The notes beneath the pieces are model-generated. The model had not been told where the DNA came from and made no database searches. It saw nothing but the letters and a program-made list of their open reading frames with translations. A stretch of DNA of 5,622 nt from an uncultured Clostridia bacterium (lineage in GTDB: Bacteria; Bacillota; Clostridia; Christensenellales; Aristaeellaceae), in contig CAMDVP010000201.1 in the NCBI GenBank assembly GCA_945877525.1, forward strand, positions 1 to 5,622, written 5' to 3'. Position numbers and translations under genes: made by a program. This document shows, piece after piece, positions 1-5,622 of the stretch. Each line of letters begins with the position of its first letter. Within the stretch, counting starts at the first letter, position 1.

Positions 1-2109
1 CAGGATCAGCGGCGTGGAAAGAAACCCCGTGCCCAGCCGCCAGCCATAATGCTCCAGCGCCAGAAGAAGCCGCTCACGGGCATAGGCGGTCTGACGATCG
101 TCAAGCAGATGGAGGGCCAGGGGGCGGACAAGCTGCGCCTGCCGGTCAGTGTCCAGGGAGAAGGGCGGTGTTTCTACCAGCGCCTGATAGGCCCGGGTGC
201 AGCCCTCACGGTATTCCCGGTACAGCGGCACATCTTCGTCCCTGCTGATGGCCGAGGCGATTTCCTCCATTGCTCCCATGACCCAGGCGGTGTAGGCGGT
301 GGATACCTCCGGGTGGGGCTGGGCAAAGTCCGTCCACTTCATCACATGCACGTCTGTGGGCTCCGCCCATTCGCCGTAGGATTGGCCGCGGTTGACCAGA
401 TATTTTTTATCCGGACCCTTCATATGCAGGGGTCTGGCATAGGGGCCGCCCCATTTGCCGCAGCGGGCAATCATGAACAGGGCGTAACGCTTCATTCCCT
501 CGTAGTGCGCCTGGAGAATGCGGTCGTCCCCGTAGCGCTTCCAGAATCGGTAGGGAATCAACACCCCTGCGTCCGACCAGCCCACGCTGCCGTTCATGAC
601 GCTCATGTAGAAATCCACGCCTCCGGCGGGAGCAATCTGAGGCAGGCGGCCGCTGCGTTTTTGCCAGTCGTACATGTCGTTCACGTATTTTCGTGAAAAT
701 GCGGCGAAATCAAACAGATACGCGGCGGTATCAAAGAAAATCTGCGCGTCTCCGGTCCAGCCGTGGCGCTCGCGGGTAGGACAGTCGGTGGGAATGTCCG
801 CGAAATTGCCCTTGGCCGACCAGACGGTTGCTTCCACAAACCGGTTCAGCAGCTCGTTGGAGCTGTCGAACCAGCCGGTGCGCTCCATATCGGAATACAC
901 GGCCACGGCCGTGAAATCCTCAGGCAGGAAGGGCATGTCAGCATCCGCCAGCACATACCGGAAGCCGAAAATGGCAAAGGTGGTTCTGTATTCGTTGACT
1001 CCCTTGTGGCAGATGTATTCCACCTGCTGCAGGGGCGTGGTAATCCTCCTGCTGGAGCATTGGATGTTCTTCTGGGTGAATTCGCCCTGCCCGTCCAGCA
1101 TTTCGCCAAAGCGCAGAAAAACCCGCTGCCCCGCCTCTGCGCACAGGGTGAAGGAAACATAGCCGGCAATGTTCTGGCCAAAGTCCAGTATGGTCTTGCC
1201 GGCGGGGGTGGTGATGAGCTTCGGGGTCAGGCGCTCATGCTCGGTGACGGGCACGCTGTTCGAGGCGGAGGGCACGACCGGGTGGCTGGCGATCCGGGCT
1301 CGGCCGGTATAGGAGGGCTGCAGCCGTGCGTCCACCATTTCCCCGTCCTTGTTGTCGGCAAAGCGGATGGGGCCGTCGTTACTCCAGGCCCAGGTATCGT
1401 CTGAGCAGATCACCTGAGCCGTGCCGTCCGAATGGGTAACCTCCAGTTGGGCCAGCAGCTTCGTTTGCGTGCCGTACTGGTTCTTCAGCCCCCACGCGCC
1501 GCAGCTGCCGCGATACCAGCCGTCGGCCAGCTGAACGGTTATCGTGTTTTCGCCCGTGTGCAGAAGGGCCGTCACGTCATAGGTCTGATACTGCACCCGC
1601 CTGCGATAATCCGTCAGGCCGGGGGCCAGAATGAAATCTCCTGCCCGCGCACCGTTGAGCCGTGCCTCGTACAGGCCGCAGGCGGTGATGTACAGCCGGG
1701 CCCTGCGCACAGAAGGCAAGGAGAAGGTTTTGCGGAAGCAGTCCACGGGATACCGTCGTTTTTTGCTTACCCGGTAATCACCGGCGATCCAATGCCCCAG
1801 CCAGCGGTCTATGCCGGTTTGAAAGGCGGCCGATTGCCAGTCGCCGGGGGTATTGTGCTCGTCCCAGAGGCGGATTTTCCACAGCACCCGGGTTTTCGGC
1901 GGCACAGGCATGCCGCCCCAGGCTGCCCGCATGGCGCGGGAAACGACCTTCCCGCTGTCCCACAGCACCTCTCCTGCGTCATCCTCCGCGATGATGCGGT
2001 AGGCAGTCTGCATGGCGCCGCCCTCGCAGTTCCACATCAGGCTGGGAGCTGTGACGTCAATGCCCACGGGGTTGGTCAGATATTCAGTTTTCAGTCGGAT
2101 GGCCTGCAT
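1..2109 (-). CDS. Alpha-L-rhamnosidase, glycoside hydrolase family 78 (3' end cut by window edge)
   Basis: The product should hydrolyse terminal alpha-L-rhamnosyl bonds in glycosides or oligosaccharides by an inverting mechanism. The frame is open from the ATG at 2109 to base 1, giving 703 residues with no stop. An Ig-like N-terminal domain (about 1-105, with NPVGID near residue 13) is followed by a rhamnosidase N-terminal beta-sandwich (about 130-300, with ADGWYRG at 195-201). Next come a concanavalin-like domain with DFGQNIAG (309-316) and FGFRYV (381-386), and the start of an (alpha/alpha)6 barrel from about 405. The signature DCPTRERHGWTGDAQ spans 442-456. D442, E447 (expected general acid) and D454 have the same spacing as D567/E572/D579 that I recall for Bacillus sp. 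GL1 RhaB. The catalytic base Glu and C-terminal beta domain would lie beyond the window. No signal peptide is visible, so the enzyme is probably cytoplasmic. It lies 19 bp behind the symporter gene, probably in one operon. The family call is firm; the substrate is unknown. Confidence 0.96.
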   Translation of the reverse strand, partial: MQAIRLKTEYLTNPVGIDVTAPSLMWNCEGGAMQTAYRIIAEDDAGEVLWDSGKVVSRAMRAAWGGMPVPPKTRVLWKIRLWDEHNTPGDWQSAAFQTGIDRWLGHWIAGDYRVSKKRRYPVDCFRKTFSLPSVRRARLYITACGLYEARLNGARAGDFILAPGLTDYRRRVQYQTYDVTALLHTGENTITVQLADGWYRGSCGAWGLKNQYGTQTKLLAQLEVTHSDGTAQVICSDDTWAWSNDGPIRFADNKDGEMVDARLQPSYTGRARIASHPVVPSASNSVPVTEHERLTPKLITTPAGKTILDFGQNIAGYVSFTLCAEAGQRVFLRFGEMLDGQGEFTQKNIQCSSRRITTPLQQVEYICHKGVNEYRTTFAIFGFRYVLADADMPFLPEDFTAVAVYSDMERTGWFDSSNELLNRFVEATVWSAKGNFADIPTDCPTRERHGWTGDAQIFFDTAAYLFDFAAFSRKYVNDMYDWQKRSGRLPQIAPAGGVDFYMSVMNGSVGWSDAGVLIPYRFWKRYGDDRILQAHYEGMKRYALFMIARCGKWGGPYARPLHMKGPDKKYLVNRGQSYGEWAEPTDVHVMKWTDFAQPHPEVSTAYTAWVMGAMEEIASAISRDEDVPLYREYREGCTRAYQALVETPPFSLDTDRQAQLVRPLALHLLDDRQTAYARERLLLALEHYGWRLGTGFLSTPLIL

Positions 2110-2118
2110 GGGTCAGCG

Positions 2119-2127
2119 CTCCTTCCT
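2119..2127 (-). promoter_or_regulatory. Ribosome binding site of the rhamnosidase gene
   Basis: On the minus strand AGGAAGGAG sits 9 nt before the ATG at 2109, within the 19-bp gap after the symporter stop codon (2129-2131). It supports this start and translation of the rhamnosidase from the same mRNA as the symporter. No promoter-like sequence fits in the gap. Confidence 0.8.
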
Positions 2128-2128
2128 G

Positions 2129-3580
2129 TCACTTTTGCTGGCGTGCCTTAATCTCCGCCTGCTTCCTGCCAATATCCCTTTCGACGTTCAGGAAAATCAG
2201 AAGCACGGCCAGCACCACGCCGGTGATAACCTCAAGCCCCACGAAGCCGAAGGTGATCACACCCTTGACAGATGCAGTCTGCGCGACGGCCACGGTTGCA
2301 CCTTCCACGATTTCCGGCGCGATATACCCGGCGGAGGACAGCATGCCGTTGAAGATGCCCGTGCAGATGCCCACCATGGCCACAGCGATGATGTTGTATA
2401 CCGACATGGCGATACCGTCGCTGCGGAAGCCTGTTTTCCATTCCATATGGTCGAGCACGTCCGCGAACAGCGCCATAAACACATAGGAGCAGGGCAGGCC
2501 GCCGATGTTTTTGATGAACTGACCCACCAGCATGACGGTCATTTTTGTGGGAAAGGCGCAGCATACCGCGCTGCCCAGAGCATAAAGCAGAAAGCCCGCA
2601 AGAGTCACGTTGCGCTTGCCGAACTTCTTTGCCAGGGGCCACACGGCAAAGATGCCGATGCCCATGGGAATGCCGCCGATAACCGACAGCATGGTTTGGG
2701 TAAAGCCGTCGTTGTAGGCGCCCAGCACATAGTTGCAGAAATACACCAGACTGACGTTCTTGATGCTTGAACCCGTGGTGTAGATGAGGAAGTAAGCGTA
2801 GATAATCAGCATGTATTTGTCCGAGAAGATGGCACGGAGCTGCTGCATGAAGGGTACGGGCGGCTTTTCGCCGGTCTGCTGACCCTCCAGGGTGACGCGT
2901 TCTGTGGTAAAGAAGTATTCCAGAAGCGTCAGCGGCAGGGCAAGGATGGACAATACGCTCATGAGCGTGATCCACTTGCTCTTGTCCACGCCGATCATGG
3001 GCATGATGACCATGGGAAACACCAGCGCTACCAGAATGCCGCTCATCATGATGGTGGCAATCTGATTGAACACGGATAGTCCGCCCCGCTGGGTGGTATT
3101 TCGGGTGGACAGGGGAACCATCAGGTTATGGCTCATGTTGAAAATGGTGTAGGCAAAGGAATAGTAGAGATTATAGGATACCATCACCCAGATGACCTGT
3201 ATGCCCTCCGAGGCAGAGGGTACGGTGAACAGCAGAATGCCCGTGATGGCAAGCAGCGGAGCGGACAATAGCAGCCAGGGCCGCGCCTTGCCTTCCGGAG
3301 TGCGGGTACGGTCGATGATATAGCCCATGACCACGTTGGTCACGGCGTCCAGCACCTTGGACAGGATGGGAAACACCACCAGGAACGCGCCGCCCCACAC
3401 GGTGGTCAGCTTCAGCACGTCAGTGTAGTATACGTTCAGATAGGTGGCCAGCACCGCGTTGAGCAAAAGCGCTCCCGACGGCCCCAGCAGATACCCCAGC
3501 CATTTTTCCGACCGGCTTACGTCCCGTGTGCGCACGCGGCTGCGCAGCGCGCCGCCCGCAAAGATGCTCTTGCCTGCCAT
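2129..3580 (-). CDS. GPH-family (MelB-like) sugar:cation symporter
   Basis: This is an inner-membrane secondary transporter of the glycoside-pentoside-hexuronide family (MFS_2 fold), expected to import a glycoside or oligosaccharide with Na+ or H+. The product has 483 residues, close to the usual 450-500. About 12 hydrophobic segments are visible, roughly at 27-51, 62-84, 101-121, 127-147, 171-196, 203-224, 257-281, 293-315, 325-343, 346-371, 393-416 and 439-465, with a central polar loop at about 225-255. Family signatures are present: D78AVTN with DRTRTPEGKARPW (90-102) after TM2, and ADVLDHMEWKTGFRSDG (373-389) in the second half. The start at 3580 was chosen because AGGAGG lies 8 nt upstream and the protein then begins MAGKSIFAG. 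An in-frame ATG at 3664 would add 28 residues that look non-conserved and lacks a good binding site. It heads the operon with the rhamnosidase, so a rhamnose-containing substrate is likely but inferred. Confidence 0.94.
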   Translation of the reverse strand: MAGKSIFAGGALRSRVRTRDVSRSEKWLGYLLGPSGALLLNAVLATYLNVYYTDVLKLTTVWGGAFLVVFPILSKVLDAVTNVVMGYIIDRTRTPEGKARPWLLLSAPLLAITGILLFTVPSASEGIQVIWVMVSYNLYYSFAYTIFNMSHNLMVPLSTRNTTQRGGLSVFNQIATIMMSGILVALVFPMVIMPMIGVDKSKWITLMSVLSILALPLTLLEYFFTTERVTLEGQQTGEKPPVPFMQQLRAIFSDKYMLIIYAYFLIYTTGSSIKNVSLVYFCNYVLGAYNDGFTQTMLSVIGGIPMGIGIFAVWPLAKKFGKRNVTLAGFLLYALGSAVCCAFPTKMTVMLVGQFIKNIGGLPCSYVFMALFADVLDHMEWKTGFRSDGIAMSVYNIIAVAMVGICTGIFNGMLSSAGYIAPEIVEGATVAVAQTASVKGVITFGFVGLEVITGVVLAVLLIFLNVERDIGRKQAEIKARQQK

Positions 3581-3588
3581 ATGCGTTT

Positions 3589-3594
3589 CCTCCT
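3589..3594 (-). promoter_or_regulatory. Ribosome binding site deciding the symporter start
   Basis: A perfect AGGAGG on the minus strand lies 8 nt before the ATG at 3578-3580. This picks the 483-residue form over the longer frame that opens at 3664. Confidence 0.85.
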
Positions 3595-3658
3595 GTGCGT
3601 TTTGCTCTTTGGTGAAATCCATCTGTATGCAGCGTAGCATGTTCCACACGGGAGAATC

Positions 3659-3687
3659 TTGCACTATTGTGCTGAATAAAGTATAAT
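3659..3687 (+). promoter_or_regulatory. Sigma-70/SigA-type promoter of the AraC-type regulator gene
   Basis: A perfect -10 hexamer TATAAT lies at 3682-3687. A weak -35, TTGCAC at 3659-3664 (first three bases match TTGACA), is 17 bp upstream, the optimal spacing. Transcription would start near 3694, giving a leader of about 17 nt before the ATG at 3711. The -10 box overlaps the downstream copy of the ATTGTGCT direct repeat, so a protein bound there would compete with RNA polymerase. Confidence 0.65.
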
Positions 3688-3693
3688 TGTGCT
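3666..3693 (+). repeat. Phased 8-bp direct repeat ATTGTGCT, candidate AraC-family operator
   Basis: ATTGTGCT occurs at 3666-3673 and again, identically, at 3686-3693, a start-to-start distance of 20 bp (about two helical turns). A few flanking bases also match at the same offset (3661/3681 G, 3663/3683 A, 3676-3677/3696-3697 AT). Tandem half-sites about 21 bp apart are the classic target of AraC-type proteins. The downstream copy shares two bases with the regulator's TATAAT box. Binding is inferred; the repeat itself is directly visible. Confidence 0.6.
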
Positions 3694-3699
3694 ATATTC

Positions 3700-3706
3700 G
3701 GAGGTG
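3700..3706 (+). promoter_or_regulatory. Ribosome binding site deciding the regulator start
   Basis: GGAGGTG precedes the ATG at 3711 by a normal distance (6 nt from GGAGG). This supports the ATG over an in-frame TTG at 3687, which lies inside the -10/operator region and upstream of this site. Confidence 0.85.
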
Positions 3707-3710
3707 CGGC

Positions 3711-4913
3711 ATGAAACAGCTTGATCTTGCGTATTTGTGCACGGTTATCGGAAATCTTTCCGGTATTCCCATCAGAATCTATGAGCAGGGACGGCAAACC
3801 TTCTTCCATTCGATTGCCCGTCTGCCGGTAGATCCTATGGCTCCGGACCAGGAGGAAATCCTGCGCGGAGACGGGCATCTCAGGTATTTCTCCACCGAGC
3901 ATTTCTTTTATTATGGCATTGTCAGGGCGGGGGACACGCAGATTGTGGCGGGGCCTGCCCGGCAGATTCCCGCATCGGAGCAGGAATTGCGGGAAATGGC
4001 CTTTCGCGCTGATGTGCCGATGGATGATACGGAGGATTTCATGGCGGGAATGAGGGCCATTGTGCCCATGCCCCTGGAGAGCGTGATGCAGATGCTCTGT
4101 GCTTTGAACTACATGCTCAACGGCGAGAAAAAGACGCTGGGAGACATTGCTATCCTGGATTCGGCGCAGCGCAGGCTTTCCGAGCTGAGCGAAACGCGGC
4201 AGGCGGAGGCGGCCTTTGCGGACAGGGAGGCTTCCGCGGGGCAGGCGCTGCACAACACCTTCGACGTGGAGCAGACCATGATGAGCATGATCCGCCGAGG
4301 CGACGCGCAGGCCCTGGCCGAATGGATTGCGGGCGCGCCTGCGGTGCGGGGCGGCGTGCTGGCCCCGGATCAGCTTCGTCAGCGAAAGAATTTGTTTATC
4401 GTCACTGCGACGCTGGCTTCCCGGGCGGCCATTCGCGGCGGACTGGATGTGGACGACGCCTTTACCCTCAGCGACGCCTGCATCCAGCAGTGCGAGCTGC
4501 TGAGCACCCCCGAGCAGATTACCAACCTGCAATGCCATATGGTGCTGACCTTCGCCCGCCGGGTAGAGCGGCTGCGCCGGGGCAGGCAGCCCTCGCAGCT
4601 GACGCTGGACGTGGCCAACTATATTCAGCACCATATGTCTGAGCCCATATCGGTGGAAAACATGGCCCGGGCGCTGTACATGAGCCGCTCTCACCTTTCC
4701 CGGCGCTTCCGGGCTGAAAGCGGCGAAACCATCACGGACTTTATTCTGAAGGAAAAAACGGAGGAGGCCAAGCGCCTCCTCCGCTATACGGACAAATCCC
4801 TTGCCGCCATCGGGCTGTATCTGGGATTTTCCTCTCAAAGCCATTTTGCGCGGGTATTTCGGAAATACGCTGCCATGACGCCCGGCGAATACCGGCACAA
4901 GCATGCCCGGTAG
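3711..4913 (+). CDS. AraC/XylS-family transcriptional regulator
   Basis: This 400-residue DNA-binding protein probably controls the divergent symporter-rhamnosidase operon and its own gene. The C-terminal 100 residues form an AraC domain. Helix-turn-helix 1 lies at about 313-334 (ISVENMARALYMSRSHLSRRF) and helix-turn-helix 2 at about 363-385 (LAAIGLYLGFSSQSHFARVF), ending in the family signature MTPGEYR (389-395). The N-terminal 140 residues form a putative sensor region, with a short hydrophobic strand HFFYYGIV (64-71) followed by AGPAR (80-84). Residues about 180-290 form a mostly helical block containing LRQRKNLFIVTATLASRAAIRGGL (222-245, given as a short core). I recall this middle block from other Bacillota AraC-type regulators, including the YSIRK-targeted type. 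It is unlike the cupin arabinose-binding domain of AraC. No transmembrane segment is seen, so a soluble intracellular ligand sensor is inferred. The inducer is unknown; rhamnose or a rhamnoside is plausible from the neighbours. Confidence 0.93.
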   Translation: MKQLDLAYLCTVIGNLSGIPIRIYEQGRQTFFHSIARLPVDPMAPDQEEILRGDGHLRYFSTEHFFYYGIVRAGDTQIVAGPARQIPASEQELREMAFRADVPMDDTEDFMAGMRAIVPMPLESVMQMLCALNYMLNGEKKTLGDIAILDSAQRRLSELSETRQAEAAFADREASAGQALHNTFDVEQTMMSMIRRGDAQALAEWIAGAPAVRGGVLAPDQLRQRKNLFIVTATLASRAAIRGGLDVDDAFTLSDACIQQCELLSTPEQITNLQCHMVLTFARRVERLRRGRQPSQLTLDVANYIQHHMSEPISVENMARALYMSRSHLSRRFRAESGETITDFILKEKTEEAKRLLRYTDKSLAAIGLYLGFSSQSHFARVFRKYAAMTPGEYRHKHAR

Positions 4914-4923
4914 GGCTTTATGC
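4901..4923. other. Small imperfect hairpin at the convergent gene junction, possible weak terminator
   Basis: GCATGCCC (4901-4908) pairs with GGGC (4913-4916) plus ATGC (4920-4923), leaving a GGTA loop and a 3-nt TTT bulge. This makes an 8-bp interrupted stem that covers both stop codons. There is no U-tract after the complete stem; only TTTAT follows the inner 4-bp stem. It could weakly slow transcription from either side, but it does not meet the usual intrinsic-terminator pattern and may be chance. Confidence 0.2.
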
Positions 4924-5622
4924 CTGCGCGTCCGCGCCGAACACCTCCAGTTCGATCAGCGCGGGGAAGGCTGAGGGATCGTCGCTTTTCTGCATGCGCT
5001 CCAGCCGCAGCCAGGTGACCGTGTGCCGCCCCAGAGGGATGCACTGTCGGTTACCGGTCTTTTGCAGGTCGTAGGCCGCCTCGCTGCCGTCGGACAGCAC
5101 AACGTGCCCGCTGACCCAGTACGCGTCATGGGGAAAATCCGCCCGCAGCGTCAGCGCCATCGCGTCAATGGTTACCTCCCGGCCGAAGTCCACCATCAGC
5201 CACGCATCCTCCCGCGCGCCGATACCCCAGCTCTGGAAGGGCCATTCGCCGTGGAAGTTGCAGGCGCGCAGCCCGTCAATCACGTTGCGGGCGGCAAAGC
5301 AGCTTTCGCCGCGGGTTTCCACATTGGCGGTGCAGTGAGGGAAAAAATCGGTGTCGCCCCGCAGGTCTGCAGGATTGCAGGCAATATTGCGCCGCGCGGC
5401 GACCTCCTCCCGCGTCATGATCCGGGCGGTGACCAGGTGCCGGGGGCCGGCAAATGCCCCGGGACAGTAGGCCAGGCGATGCTCGCCCTCAGGTACGCGC
5501 CAGCTCATGCGGCCGTTGGGCAGGTACACCTCGCCGGGCAGCAGCGCGGTATCCAGCTGCGCCCATACATGCTTTATATCGGAATCAATCACAATCGTGT
5601 CGCCGAGCTCATACACACGGTC
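4918..5622 (-). CDS. Partial protein with C-terminal discoidin/F5-8C-like (galactose-binding-fold) domain
   Basis: The frame is open from the right window edge to the TAA at 4918-4920, leaving 234 visible residues. The true start is probably outside: the first in-window candidate is a GTG at 5616, no ribosome binding site can be seen, and the frame continues to the last base. The C-terminal 130 residues resemble a discoidin-type beta-sandwich: FAARNVIDG, then AWLMVDFGREVTIDAMAL, then a hydrophobic strand before VVLSDGSEA and TVTWLRLERM, ending in LIELEVFG. Such domains commonly bind carbohydrate. Distinctive motifs are NVETRGES, SWGIG and RADFPHD. The N-terminal 75 or so residues look beta-rich and may be a separate sandwich. 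No catalytic motif is recognised. The gene ends 4 bp from the regulator's stop, tail to tail, so it belongs to another transcription unit. A sugar-related role is inferred from fold and context only. Confidence 0.7.
   Translation of the reverse strand, partial: DRVYELGDTIVIDSDIKHVWAQLDTALLPGEVYLPNGRMSWRVPEGEHRLAYCPGAFAGPRHLVTARIMTREEVAARRNIACNPADLRGDTDFFPHCTANVETRGESCFAARNVIDGLRACNFHGEWPFQSWGIGAREDAWLMVDFGREVTIDAMALTLRADFPHDAYWVSGHVVLSDGSEAAYDLQKTGNRQCIPLGRHTVTWLRLERMQKSDDPSAFPALIELEVFGADAQA

Larger units (their letters stand above)
3581..3710. promoter_or_regulatory. Divergent intergenic control region between symporter operon and AraC-type regulator
   Basis: These 130 bp separate two head-to-head genes and should hold both promoters. 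The half nearest the regulator (about 3655-3700) is clearly more AT-rich than the coding DNA around it. It contains a clear promoter for the regulator and a phased direct repeat. In the symporter direction I see no consensus promoter. The best candidate is a weak extended -10 (TGCTACGCT on the minus strand, plus positions 3631-3639) with no good -35, as would be expected if the operon needs an activator. That reading is inference. No catabolite-repression (cre) box close to consensus was found by eye. Confidence 0.7.

Noticed and set aside
49..1404. Plus-strand open frames at 49-696, 674-1162 and 763-1404.
   Set aside because: They are antisense to the intact GH78 frame, whose reading through this stretch keeps the conserved motifs with no frameshift.
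1432..2770. Two plus-strand open frames (1432-2151 and 2012-2770) of about 240-250 codons.
   Set aside because: They lie opposite the rhamnosidase and symporter coding sequences and have no recognisable domains. The minus-strand products match families throughout, so these are shadows.
3627..3640. A small inverted repeat (ATGC...GCAT) in the leader of the symporter operon.
   Set aside because: The arms are only 4 bp with a 6-nt loop, which is expected by chance. No riboswitch or attenuator structure could be built around it.
3581..3664. A longer symporter N-terminus starting at the in-frame ATG at 3664.
   Set aside because: The 28 extra residues are polar and do not resemble a family N-terminus. 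The AGGAGG placed 8 nt before the ATG at 3580 marks the real start.
3687..3710. A TTG start at 3687 for the regulator.
   Set aside because: It lies within the -10/direct-repeat region, upstream of the GGAGGTG binding site that serves the ATG at 3711.
3420..4904. A 494-codon open frame on the minus strand, antisense to most of the regulator gene and running into the symporter gene's 5' end.
   Set aside because: It overlaps two well-supported genes, its product has low-complexity Arg/His/Gly/Pro composition with no recognisable domain, and it lacks a convincing binding site. Long antisense frames are common in GC-rich coding DNA.

Overview
The window holds four protein-coding genes on about 58% GC DNA (estimated by eye). 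Strong AGGAGG-type ribosome binding sites and the protein families present suggest a Bacillota (Clostridia-type) bacterium, probably from a gut or other plant-glycan-rich habitat. That placement is inference; nothing in the window fixes a genus.

Layout. Positions 1-2109 (minus) carry a family GH78 alpha-L-rhamnosidase cut off at its C-terminus by the window edge. Positions 2129-3580 (minus) carry a complete GPH-type (MelB-like) sugar symporter that starts the operon, with only 19 bp between it and the rhamnosidase. Positions 3581-3710 are a divergent intergenic region with a perfect TATAAT box and an 8-bp direct repeat of 20-bp period. Positions 3711-4913 (plus) encode a complete AraC/XylS-type regulator. 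Positions 4918-5622 (minus) hold the 3' part of a gene whose visible product ends in a discoidin/F5-8C-like beta-sandwich. Its start lies outside the window, and it ends 4 bp from the regulator's stop, tail to tail.

How they fit together (inference). The regulator probably senses a plant- or polysaccharide-derived glycoside or its product and controls the divergent symporter-rhamnosidase operon. The symporter would bring a rhamnose-containing oligosaccharide or glycoside into the cell. The rhamnosidase has no visible signal peptide and would release L-rhamnose in the cytoplasm. The direct repeat has the size and helical phasing expected of tandem AraC-family half-sites and overlaps the regulator's own -10 box, which suggests autoregulation combined with control of the divergent operon. 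The convergent gene may belong to a separate carbohydrate-related unit.

No RNA genes, insertion sequences, CRISPR arrays or phage genes were seen. The window is best described as a compact rhamnoside-utilisation locus of known families. The least characterised parts are the partial discoidin-like protein and the regulator's sensor region.
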